Assembly: GCA_047495785.1 (NCBI GenBank)
Contig: JBLDXI010000055.1
Span: 1,240,001 to 1,304,000, forward strand
Length of the DNA: 64,000 nucleotides
Source of the DNA: Lepidodermella squamata
Lineage: Eukaryota > Gastrotricha
Reading direction: 5' to 3'
Position 1 is the stretch's first letter; each line of letters begins with the position of its first letter. Below the pieces are notes generated by a model, which ran no database searches, had not been told where the DNA came from, and was given only the letters and a program-made list of their open reading frames with translations. A program made the translations under genes and the position numbers. Positions 1-11,848 of the stretch are shown piece after piece.

Positions 1-2
1 GA

Positions 3-1337
3 CATGATATTTTGTTCTTCTGGGTGGCGCGCATGGTTTTCTTTGGCCAGAAATTCATGGGCAAATTGCCGTTCCGCGACGTCTTTCTTCACCCTATTGT
101 TCGCGATCCTTTCGGTCGAAAGATGTCGAAGTCCTTGGGAAACGTCGTCGACCCTATGGACGTTGTGCACGGAATAACTCTTGAAGCTCTCAACGAACAG
201 CTCATGACGTCTAATTTGGATCCGGCTGAAGTTGAAAAGGCGAAAGACGGTCAAAAGCAGATGTATCCGAATGGCATTCCTGAATGCGGCGCTGACGCAT
301 TGCGCTTCACCCTGTTGGCCTACATCAACCAGGGTCAAGACTTGAACCTCGACGTGCTTCGTATCCAAGGCTATCGTTTCTTCTGCAATAAGTTATGGAA
401 CGCTTTCAAATTCACGATGAACGTGCTGGGCGCTGATTTCAAACCGAAAGAAGATTTCTTGAAAAATGTCGATCGTTCTAAGTTAAAGCCGATTGATTCT
501 TGGATCCTGAGCCGTCTTGCCACTGCTACCCGATTGGCAAATGAAGGTTTCGCTGCCTATGAATTTGCTACCGTGACAACGGCTATTTACAACTTCTGGT
601 GGTACGAACTCTGCGACGTGTATCTTGAGTCAATCAAGCCGGTTGTTTATGACAAAGAAAACACTGATCAAGCTGACATTGCTCGCCAGGTGTTGTATTC
701 CTGCGTTCATGCCGGTCTCCGTCTCCTACACCCGACTATGCCATTTATTAGCGAGGAGTTGTTTCAACGCTTGCCGAAGCTGGCGAACGATGCTAAGAGT
801 ATTTGCATTGCAGACTACCCCGAGACCGAATTCGCTCATTTCTTCGACGCGGACCTCGAAAAATCGGTGACAATCATGCAAGAAGTTGTTGCTCGCATTC
901 GCCAAATGCGTACTGATTATAACTTGGCTCGTTCGGCTAAACCCATCGTCTACGTCCGAAGCACTGACCCAGACTACTCGGCTCGTTTGACTAAAATGAT
1001 TCCCTACGTGCAAACCCTGGGTGGCTGTGGCGATGTTTTAGTGAATGGCTCTGAACCGACAGACGGCTGTGCCCTGGGTCCAATTTCTTCTACGTGCCAG
1101 GTGTTCATGATGTTGCGTGGCGTGATCGATGCCGAGAGAGAATTAGCTCGGTTGAACAAACGCTTGGGAGAACTTAAAATCGTCTGCAAAAAGCTGGACG
1201 AAGAAGCGCAATCGGAAAATTACCACAAGTTGCCTGAAAGTGTCCGAGAGTCTAAGGCGGAGAAGCTGCAACAGAGCAAGACTGAAATGGCTAATCTGGA
1301 AACGGCTGTTACCGGCGTGCAAGCCATGATGAATTAA
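3..1337 (+). CDS. VARS1: Valyl-tRNA synthetase, C-terminal part (partial at left edge)
   Basis: Class I aminoacyl-tRNA synthetase that charges tRNA-Val in translation. The reading frame is already open at the window edge (HDILFFWVARM), so the N-terminal half with the HIGH motif lies outside. Visible are the catalytic-core stretch LPFRDVFLHPIVRD, the class I KMSKS signature with SLGN following (near base 120), the anticodon-binding helical domain (FCNKLWNAFKF, then WWYELCDVYLE) and the C-terminal tRNA-contacting coiled coil ending about residue 441. There is no intron in this 1.3 kb. An AATAAA at 1503-1508 lies before the next gene. IleRS and LeuRS are less likely because the order and wording around KMSKS follow ValRS. 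Cytosolic versus mitochondrial cannot be decided here. Confidence 0.93.
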   Translation, partial: HDILFFWVARMVFFGQKFMGKLPFRDVFLHPIVRDPFGRKMSKSLGNVVDPMDVVHGITLEALNEQLMTSNLDPAEVEKAKDGQKQMYPNGIPECGADALRFTLLAYINQGQDLNLDVLRIQGYRFFCNKLWNAFKFTMNVLGADFKPKEDFLKNVDRSKLKPIDSWILSRLATATRLANEGFAAYEFATVTTAIYNFWWYELCDVYLESIKPVVYDKENTDQADIARQVLYSCVHAGLRLLHPTMPFISEELFQRLPKLANDAKSICIADYPETEFAHFFDADLEKSVTIMQEVVARIRQMRTDYNLARSAKPIVYVRSTDPDYSARLTKMIPYVQTLGGCGDVLVNGSEPTDGCALGPISSTCQVFMMLRGVIDAERELARLNKRLGELKIVCKKLDEEAQSENYHKLPESVRESKAEKLQQSKTEMANLETAVTGVQAMMN

Positions 1338-1540
1338 CTGAATATCAAATCTTATCAAATATTTTCCGCTGATAAGGCATGCTGAAGGTGTTTTGAGAAC
1401 GGTGATCAATAGAAACATAACATTATTATTACGTTGTGGATTTGGGATTGAAAGCAAAAAGCTTTAAAATGATTTTCCGTCTTTTAATCGTAGATTTGAT
1501 TAAATAAACGCATGAAAATTTGAGTTTTTGTGGTTTGAAT

Positions 1541-3561
1541 ATGGCAAAGCTCGAGCTCAAAGACACCGATGTTATTGAAAGCTCCATGGCTCAGCTGGTT
1601 GCTGTCGCTCGGGGCGAAACACCTCGGCTCGTAGACGACGCATGGCGCGCCGAAGTTAAGCAGGTCATCTCCAATAACTGGTCGAATCGTCCCTTGCAAA
1701 CGCAGCATCTTTTCCTCGAATGGATCGTTGACATCTCAACAACGCCGCATTTTCGAACGGTCATGGAGGGCCTCTTCGCCGCCTACTGTCGCTCTTTCGC
1801 CCTAACATCTGAGGAAGAGAAGACTTCGATGGCTGGACAAAGCGACTTCCTTTTCACGGCAATGCGCGAACTGTGTCGCCGAGTACTTGTTTCGATGCAA
1901 GCGCTGCCTAGCGTGGTCTTACAGAACCAGCCTATACTGCGTCGACATGCTCTGCAACACAGCGCCTACTGTCAAGCTACCTTAAATATGAGCGTTTTCG
2001 CGCGCGCGGTCAGTCGTCAACTCGTCAGTGCTGTTGTTACGCATCTTCTTGGCCTGGACGTCCGTTTGCCTCGGCAAGTTGTCATCCTCCACGTCAAGCA
2101 ACTGACAAAACAGCAGCCCGAAGTTGCCGATCTGATGGCGAAACTGGACCACTGCATGGACACGGTGTTTGAATTTATCGAAAAGCTGCCCGAGCTGAGC
2201 CTGGCCAGCCACTCCGACGATTCTATCGACTGTATTTGCGCGTTCTTTGTTGATGCTATGACCGCCTTCGATGCCGTTGTCTTTCGTTCCACAAGCGCTT
2301 CTCATGTTAACTTTATTCTTTTTTACGCATGTGCCCGCTATCCGCAACTCGCCGCTGTCTTGCTCGACCACTTGGTATGTTCACTTTTTCAGTCATTTTA
2401 TACCATTTTTCGTTTAATTAAAAAAATGACTTTGGAATATAAGGAGGATACTGTTGCTTTAGATGTTTCATTTATCGTAGCCGTTTTAGAGGCATTTTTG
2501 CTCCATTAAACTAGAGTTTCGGGCTGATTGCCGGGCAAACTACGCTGGGCTATTTACCGGTTGAATCCAGAATATGTGGTATACAGTATTATTTCTCTCG
2601 CATCTTGCTGTGTTTAATCATTGAACAGTGTTACGTTGCTAACTGTAGAGTTCGCGTACTTGTAGCTTCCATGGGGAAGCCTAAATTAGCGAAGCAGGGG
2701 GTCTTCGAATCATGAAAAGCTTCAGCTACTAGCTGCTCATGGTAAAACTTGAATTGAATGCCGACTTGATTCGAAATATTTGAAAGCATGTGTCTATTTT
2801 TGTTTTAGTGGGCTCGAATTCTAGCGGAAGACAAAGCTGACGAGTCGCGCCGATCGGCCCTCTTCTACTTCGCGTCATTCGTTGCTCGCGCAAAGTTCCT
2901 GACCATCGACCAGCTGCGAACTTCCGTCGAACATCTTGCTCAATTCGCCCATTCCGTTCGCGCCAAGCTGTCGCCCACCAGCGAGGCCGCGGCTGGTAAA
3001 CCCGACGTTTCGGCCGGCCAGGGTTCCTGGATCAACTTGTACGACGCCGCTGTTGAGTCAATCATCTACGTTGTTGCCTTCCACCACGCCACGCTGTGCT
3101 CAGGCTCGCTTGGCTTCCGTTTTGTCCGCTCACTCAAGCTCGGAGAGCTGATCAACTGCCCTAGCGATCCGCTGAGCCGTTGCCGCGAGTCAGTGGTTGG
3201 CATGTTCTACCAAGTTGCCGACCGTTACCAACTGTCGCTGGTCGATCGTGCTTCGCGCACTTCATGCCGAACCGAGTCTATGTGCTCGATGGCGTCGACG
3301 CCGGGTGACAATGACGCCACGGACAGCCCCATGCTACTCGCAGCTACCGATGTCGAGTCATCGCTGGTCGGCTTGGGTTTCTTCCCGTTCGACCCGTACA
3401 TGTTGCCGCACAGTTCTCAGCGTCTGCGACCATTTTACGCCGAGTTCGACGCTTCGACGTTACTGGACAACTCCGATTCGGAGGGCTCGGATGACATGGA
3501 CAGCGATGAAGATTCTGACGGTGATGATGATATCGATTTTGACGAGCGCGAAATGCTTTGA
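1541..3561 (+). CDS. RRN3: RRN3 / TIF-IA, RNA polymerase I initiation factor
   Basis: RRN3 bridges RNA polymerase I to the rDNA promoter complex in the nucleolus and is the growth-controlled switch of rRNA synthesis. Model: exons 1541-2374 and 2809-3561, phase 0 junction, 528 aa; the 434-bp intron is unusually long here. The start is the ATG at 1541 (MAKLELKD); upstream in frame there is only a TTG. Family marks: a helical-repeat body, FYFASFVARAKF just after the intron, then the conserved FFPFDPYML block, followed by an acidic Ser/Asp tail (DSDSEGSDDMDSDEDSD), as in animal RRN3. It lies 203 bp after ValRS on the same strand. A polyadenylation signal is at 3712-3717. Confidence 0.88.
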
Positions 3562-4614
3562 AAACATCTCGGGCGGTGCACATATATAAATATGTTATAA
3601 AACTGATAATTTTCATGTGTAAAATGTCTTGAACGTTGAGCGAAGTGAAGATGTATGATGTGGTGCTGAAAAAGACGGATGATGTTATTGAGTTTTATTC
3701 AAAAAGATGAAAATAAAGCATTTAACAGCAATAATCCTGATTTTTTCGATTTATCTCGGGGATATGAGACTTCGCAAAGACTGAGACAACATTCACGTTT
3801 GCCCGTTGTAAAGAATCTTAAAATGTATATTCATTCAAGGCATCTAATAAAATGTGTCCATCGAACACTTTGATGGCTAAGATCATGTGAAATTTCGAAA
3901 AGACTTGGTGACATAATAAATCAAATATTCTCAGAGTTCGAGTATCAGAGCGTATGAAGACATTTTTGCTGTTCTTTCAATGTTCTTTCCGTTGGGCTAA
4001 GGCCATAATAGCTTGGTACCGTCTGCGAACAACGGTGGCTCGAGTGAAGTAGGTTTCGAGAATGATCGGCAACAAAATGACCAATTAATTGTGCTCTTTC
4101 AAGTCAACGATTGCAAAGCCTATACAGGGGAGTAGTCGCGCCGAGAGTGGGTTGAACATTCATCGCCGTGAGAAAATCACGCTGGAAACTTTCTGCAGTA
4201 TTATTTTGACTGGATCGCAAAGTTCTCAACACTGTATATGTTTCCTGAAAATCATTTCACTATAACCTCTTTGTTCATTGAGGTCGCGTTGGCGAACGTT
4301 ACGACGAGTGTAAGCATTAAGAATTACCATCTCAGAGCGTTGGCTCTGATGTAAATTGAACTGGCGTCTACCTACGTCTTTTTTCAAATCCTACATTTCT
4401 CAGTTTAATACCTTGCCTGTGAAACTATTGTGACGATACGCGCGATAGCACATTAGTCACAAAAAGATTAACACTAAACGTGTCGTTGTTTGCTCTTGCA
4501 TATAAACTTCGTGCGTGTTTACACCAGTCAACACCTCACGAATAATTATTTTTTGATATTATCTTAATTGAAATCAATCTAATGCAGCATAATGATCTAG
4601 GAGACACGCTTAAA
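3562..4614. other. Intergenic: RRN3 3' UTR and upstream region of the MAM/Sushi gene
   Basis: No coding exon could be supported. It holds an AATAAA at 3712-3717, about 150 bases after the RRN3 stop, and a TATAAA at 4501-4506 about 110 bases before the next start codon. The rest is ordinary AT-rich sequence. Confidence 0.6.
4501..4506 (+). promoter_or_regulatory. TATA-box-like element of the secreted MAM/Sushi gene
   Basis: TATAAA stands 109 bases before the ATG at 4615. This spacing would allow a 5' UTR of about 80 bases. Position and sequence are the only evidence. Confidence 0.35.
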
Positions 4615-7600
4615 ATGAATTTATTTTTAACTCTACTTTTACACGCATCGGTGACTTTTGCGGCCGACTGTAAATTTAAACTATAAATAACTTGAACCAG
4701 TAATTGATTGCACTTATTTTTACGGACAGTTCAAGACCCATCAGCCGTCGCATTCGTCTGTCCGTTTGAGCTAAACAACTGCGGAATTACCATTCAAGCC
4801 GCGAATGGAACCACATATGCTTGGAAGGTCGGCTATGGATTTCAGGGCAATCCCTGGACCCTCACCGGTCCGATGGTGGACCACACTTTTTACACAACAA
4901 AAGGTAGAGCTGATGAAATTTCATGTTTGGAATTTACCCTTAATGCACCCTCAATTAAGGATTGTTCGCTTACACGGATTCGCGTGGCTCTCCAATGGGT
5001 AGCAAAACACGCATGACATCACCTATCATGTCCTGCATGGGTGATCAGTGTTGTGTGGAGTTCTACGTCCATATGTTTGGTCAAGGAATGGGAAGTTTGT
5101 CTGTTGGCATAACCCAGCCTATTTTCGGGGACACTACTTTGGCGACCATCGGAAGCGAATCCCTTGGAAGCCGATGGCGGCGCTACAGGGCGACAATTAG
5201 CCCGTTGGGTAGCACGTATCAATTTTTCTTGGAAGCCACTAGATCCTATGCTCCGTCAATTATTGCTGTCGATGATATCACCGTGTACCAAGAAAGCTGT
5301 CCCAATGAATATGAGGTCTACCAGCTTCCTTATTCGTGTAATTTCACGATTGATATGTGCGGAATGTACAGTACAACCAAAGATGGCAATGTTTGTGACT
5401 TGGCTAGCTCGAAATTATGAATTACCATTGCGTTCTTTTCTAGTTCTCCTGGTCTTTCCAGAACGGTACCACGCTGAGTTCCGCATCTGGCCCAACTTAT
5501 GACCCATTTGGAGGCAGTAAGTTTTTCGCTAGAATATATATTTTGACAATATCTAAGAGAAAATTCGAAGCATACTTTGTGTACGCGGAATCGGCCGCTC
5601 GAAGCCGAGAACGGTCCGTCCTTTGGACGCCGCCGTTCGACGTTACTGGCGTTACGTCAACTCAATGCATCGAAGTTAGCTTCTATGTTCACATGTATGG
5701 CAAAACTATGGGAACACTAAATGTTCGAATGGTAGCCGGCAACAATTCCACGCTACTATATTCTCGAACGGGCAATATTGGAAACCAATGGATAGGCGCT
5801 TACGCTAGAGCAGCCAGCTCGCTGATACCTGCTAACACTAAGGTGAAATTAACAATAATTGAGAATACCGATTATAATTCACCGAGTAATATAGACCGTA
5901 CAATTTTACTTCGAAGCGGCTACTATATCATCCCCAAGCAGCAACGTAGCGATTTCCGGCGTCAAAATCAAGGTCATTTCGTGCCAAAGTTCGCTTATTA
6001 TTTTCAGCTGATTTGATTTTACCCTTGATTGTAATCCTTAAGATACCACATGCACTACAACGACCAGGCTTAAAGATGCGATGATCAGTCAGTCTAACAA
6101 CATAACGTTTTCGTTGTTGCCTGGAAATAATGTTCAGGACTGTATAAATTCTTGCTTGACGTCAAGCGCTTGCCTCGCTGTAACGTACGACTGGAACGCA
6201 GTCAACAACTGCACCCATTTCCTCAACATTTCTGATGCCAGTATGATTGTTGACTTCTCGTAAGCGATATTCTTTAGCTGATTCTATTTTAGTTGTGAAC
6301 AATGTTCCGAGTGCCATGACGGTAATGAAGAGCTGTGTCGGGCAGTCGACGTGCTCTTCAGTTGTGAAAGGAGAGTATCAAACGGATGGCAGTTATTCTT
6401 TTGAATTCAAGCCAGTTGGAACCCCAGCCGTTACGCTTGTGGCTAACAGCGCTACGGCAACTGAGTTTCTCTGTAAACTGGCATGTTCAAGCCGCTATGA
6501 CTGTGTAGCCGTGTCATACTTCTGGCCTTATAACGGAATTTGTGAGGTTTATACAAATAGATCTGCCATCTTGTTGAGCGGAGCCGTTCAGTGGCAAAGC
6601 ACCGCTAAGCGCAGATCGGCATACCCAATCAACTGCCCGTCAACTGCTACGAATCAATGTGGCTTCCCGCCATTGCTTCCGTTTTTGAGCTACCCGTCTT
6701 TTACTAGTGTCGCTGTCAATTCGAATGCAACATATTACTGCAACGACACCGACAGCACCTTCGCCATCGGGACTGGCATCTCGACATGCATGGCCGACCA
6801 AACTTGGTCAAATCCAGGAAATTGTCAATACGGTGGCCTTTGCAATGTTGGCCTTTCGATGTATGGACTTGACAAAAGTCCAAACGGAGCTGGATCACTC
6901 GCTTATATTTTCCCGAAAGCTACGTTCCAGTGCAGTGGCGCGGTTAATAGGTGGCAGGTTTACGTACGTAACGTTGATATCCCAGTTTTCCTCGACATCT
7001 GGGAGCCACAAGGAACAGCAAATACTTACAAGCTAATTGGTTATCATAAGGTATAAAAACTGAGGTGGAATTTGACAAATGATGTTCCAGCTTTCTTTTA
7101 TTTAGTTCATTCCAAGCTTACCTGGTTTGCAGTACTTCAACCCTCCAACTCAGATTCGAGTTTATCCAGGCTATGTGATAGGATTTCACTATGAATCGAA
7201 TGGCATTCCGACAGATTCTTTGGTGATACCACATGCTGACGCGTTAAATCCTTTCCCGTGGTCCAAAGCCGACTTGATGGATACAAGTTCCGGATTTTTT
7301 ACTCATGTAAATTTCACTATCGGAAACACGATTTCGTTCCTGCCCCCTGAGAAAGGTTCCCGTGTTCCTGCTATCAGAGCTTTTGTCATCAGCCCGACGG
7401 CTTGTGCCATGCCCCCATCAACGCCGGGTGGTTCGGTTATCTCCAAAACTCAGGGCAACGCCGTCGGATCAGTCGCGTTGTTCCAATGCCGTAGCAATTA
7501 CATCATGACAGGTAGCTCAGCATCTACGTGCAAAGCTGACGGTACGTGGACGACCCCGCCAGCTTGCACCCATCCGGGGCAGACTTCAGGCTGTGGCATT

Positions 7601-10128
7601 CCGCCTAACATCACTTCAGGAATAGCAGTCTATTCTGCTACCAGTGTTGGGTCTCAGGTTACGTACACATGTAGCCAAGGCTTCAGCGGCGGTGTTGTAT
7701 CGGCAGCAACTTGTCAGCCCGATTTGACATGGGGCCCTGATATTCCAACTTGCGATGTTGCAGGTAATAGCACTAACAAACCATTAATCATGTAATAATT
7801 CCTTAACCTTGTAGAATCGTGCGCTGTTGGCCCGAACATACTGGACAGCAGCACTTTGAGCCCGGCTCCATCTCTATGGCTGGTTATCATCAATAAGCCA
7901 TTCACCTGCTCAGGTTTTTATTCCGAAGTGTACCTTCGATCATCGTAACTGAGTTTATCTTCAGGCCGCTTGAGGCGTTGGACATTTTGGAGCCAGCAAG
8001 GTGGTATTGTTGTTTACCTTGGCGTATTCCAGGCTGGCGGAGCAGATTCGGGAAAAGTTGGATTCCAGCTTGTCGATTTTGTTAACATTACAACTAAGGG
8101 AACAAACAGCTACGAAACCTACGACATTCCGGATAGCCGAGTTTTCACTGTTGATTCGGGTCAATTTATCGGAATTTTCTACCCTAATCCAAATGCCGAC
8201 GGTGCTCTCGGTGCCATTCCCGTAGCGAATATCGCAAATTTGGGGCCGTATACTACCGCAGACTTGGCTGACGTTTGGGCCTATCCGTTTGGTTTCAACG
8301 ATGTAGGCAGTAAAGCTGCTTTCCAGTTTTCAGCCGCAAGCTATTACCCGAGCTACAGAGTTTACCCTGTTCGAGCCAGTATTACTATTCCACCCAGTCA
8401 ATGTAGCGCTCCGGTTAGTTTATGGTATTAAAAATTGGCAAAGTTCTGTAATTTTGTATTCTTTATAGCCAAGCATTCCAAATGCAGTAGTATCTAATCG
8501 TAAGTTCTCCAACATTCGAATCAATATGATGAGGCCAATTTAAATTGTTTATATCAGCTTCTGGACTTGGCATCGGTTCAGTCGCAACATACACTTGCAC
8601 GAATGGTACAACTTTCGCTCGGTAATCGTTTGCCATTTTTTAAAGCTTCCCAACACAGGTTATCTGCTAATTGGCGAGCCGAGGTTGACATGCCAATCTT
8701 TGGGCTATTGGTCTCCCGCTCCTGCATACTGTGAAGCTCCTGGTAACGAAATTTCCACAAATCCTCGATGTTGATTAATCACTATTTATGCTGCATAGAT
8801 CTTTGCGCTGTCGGTGTATTCGGCCAGCAAGCCTCTGGTTTGTTGTTGTCAACCAACCTTCGCATTTTCCCGGACATCGCATTCCAATGCTCTGGAGAAG
8901 TGCGGCGTTGGAAATTCTTCGCACAAGTTGCAGATGTCAAGGTTTTTCTGTCTGTTTGGCGAGTCAACGCTTCTTCGCCAAACACATGGACGCTAATCGG
9001 GACAAATGAATATACCGCAAGCGCCGTCGGGGCAGTAACTTATGATGTACCGTTATCCCAACGTATTTTGATTCGGGCTGGCGATGGTAATTTAACCCTA
9101 TGATCTTGGCTCGTATCATATTTTTCAAATTTATTAGCCGTCGGTATTCATTACGATTCGCCGTACATGGGCAGCTCCAATGCCGTCATATCGTTGTTCC
9201 AATTTCCATCTTCCAAGGGCTTTGAGATCGCGATCGGCGACTCGGATATTGTAAACAAGCAGGTGACATTCTCATCAGGCCAGGTCACATCGAACTTCTA
9301 TGTGCCGAGCGTGTTCGCCTCAGTCGTCGCAACTCCTGGCTGCTCAGCTCCACCCAAGCCTCTCAACGGATTTTCCTATCAGCCCAACAGCACTGCTGTT
9401 TCTTACACTTGCGCTGTTGGCTACAAAATGGTTGGATCGTCGTCAGCGTCTTGCTCTGTCGCTGGAACCTGGCCAGCCCCACCAGTGTGCATTGGCCAAG
9501 GTGGTTGTGTGGCTGGCTTGGCTGCAATCAGCAACACGTCCGTCCCGTTCTCCACACTCAGCTCGATGCTGCACGTTTTCACAACTCTTACGTTCCCCTG
9601 TTCTGGGAAAGTCATGTAAGTTTAGAGGCTGATGATTCTCAAGCGTTAATTTAGTGCTCGATTCCTGTAGTGGATGGCTATATTTTTCTGCTACTATGGA
9701 TCACGTCGTGTACCTGAGCGCTTGGAGAAACAATGGTACCGGTAATTACCGACTTGTTGGCTACAACAAGGTGTGGTCCACCCAAGTTGGCTACAACTAC
9801 GCAACAATAAGCGCAGGTGATCAGTTTAACGTAACGGTTGGAGATATGATTGGAATTTTCTACCAAAGCTCTCAAATGCCGGCCGAGCTTTTAGTATGTT
9901 TTCGAAATAGATATCTGCGTCAATATCTAACTTGATGTGATCTAGGTTATTCCTTATGCTGAGACCTTCGAGTTCAGTCGAGGCTACGTCGCCAAATTGG
10001 AGAGCGGTCTCATGTCGCCTATGGGTCAGAAGCAGTTAGATGCGAACCCGACGGGAATCTTCAATTTGGGCGTCAACGTTCAGGTGCGGTGGCGAACTCC
10101 GCAAGTGCAAGCTATAATTCAGTCATAA
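4615..10128 (+). CDS. Secreted multidomain protein: 2 MAM, 2 Apple/PAN, 5 Sushi and 4 copies of an unknown module
   Basis: Probably an extracellular adhesion, matrix or defence protein. Model of 18 exons, 1538 aa: 4615-4669, 4730-4903, 4960-5390, 5444-5516, 5571-5885, 5917-5988, 6043-6240, 6293-7050, 7106-7763, 7815-7913, 7965-8413, 8469-8499, 8558-8605, 8659-8742, 8799-9086, 9138-9615, 9671-9893, 9946-10128. It starts with a signal peptide (MNLFLTLLLHASVTFAAD). Two MAM domains follow (CPFELNNCG, VEFYVHMFG; CNFTIDMCG, VSFYVHMYG), then two PAN/Apple domains. Sushi domains (Cys-Cys-W-Cys pattern) then alternate with a module of about 150 aa containing F-x-C-S-G and later V-x-L-x-x-W. No transmembrane segment was seen. 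Introns are 51-60 bp except one of only 31 bp (5886-5916), the weakest junction. Signals: TATAAA upstream and AATAAA at 10326-10331. Confidence 0.75.
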
Positions 10129-10995
10129 GATAAAAAAACAATTAAAAAATATTATTGTATGAGCCATCGTAATGTTTGTACAGGCTGTAAATAGCTGCTA
10201 CTACACGGCGGAAATTTTTTCTTAATTACACCACTTAATACGCGTTCATTCCATCGATGAATGTTAAGAAGCTGATTCATACATTCCTCCTTATCTATTT
10301 GTGCTCCGTTTTCCTTTTCCAACTGAATAAAAGTCCAGCAGTCAAGAACGCTACCGTTTGATTTAATTGTCGATTTTATTCACTATATCAGAGGTCTTTC
10401 TTCAAAAGCAAAAATTCAGCTTTCATACAATTAACAAAACAGAGGAACTTATAAATATAATATATACATGATTTGTTTGCATAATAAGACTGTATACAAA
10501 AATACTAATCGAAACAAAACGTCAATGTTAACGCACCTTTAATCATTCATCTGATTATTTTAGGACAGCAACAATACATAGAAAAGCTGAAATTTCAGAT
10601 ATGTTGAAATCAGTCAACTAGAGGATTAAATTGAACAGTTATCTCGCTCCAGATCCTGCTCTGGGTAAAAATTACAGCAAGGCAATGATCCACACAAATT
10701 TTCAGCCGGAGTGTCGAATAGCGACGGAACGAATCGCAACAGTTGATTCGATTATTTTACTAGGCAAAGGGAAAATCATCACATAAGAGAAGCGAAATGC
10801 GAATTCAGCCATGTTTCAGCTGAAAATGAAGGTTATCAAGTAACAGTTGACTCTAAATTTTCCAGATAAGTCAATAACACAACATTTTCGTATTATGTGA
10901 AAACGAGAATCCATGTCAACGGTTACACAAGAATTGTTGTTCGCAATAGAGAACTTTTATCAACAAAATACGGAGACATAGCAGTCAACAATTAA
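10129..10995. other. Intergenic between convergent genes
   Basis: 3' flanks of the MAM/Sushi gene (+) and RAB39 (-). Polyadenylation motifs for the two strands face each other: AATAAA at 10326-10331 on + and TTTATT at 10375-10380 (AATAAA on -). Nothing else recognised. Confidence 0.5.

Positions 10996-11848
<853 letters not shown>

Noticed and set aside
2640-2720. Possible tRNA-like stretch in the RRN3 intron
   Set aside because: A fragment resembling a T-arm (TCTTCGAATC) is present but no acceptor stem or D-arm can be paired.
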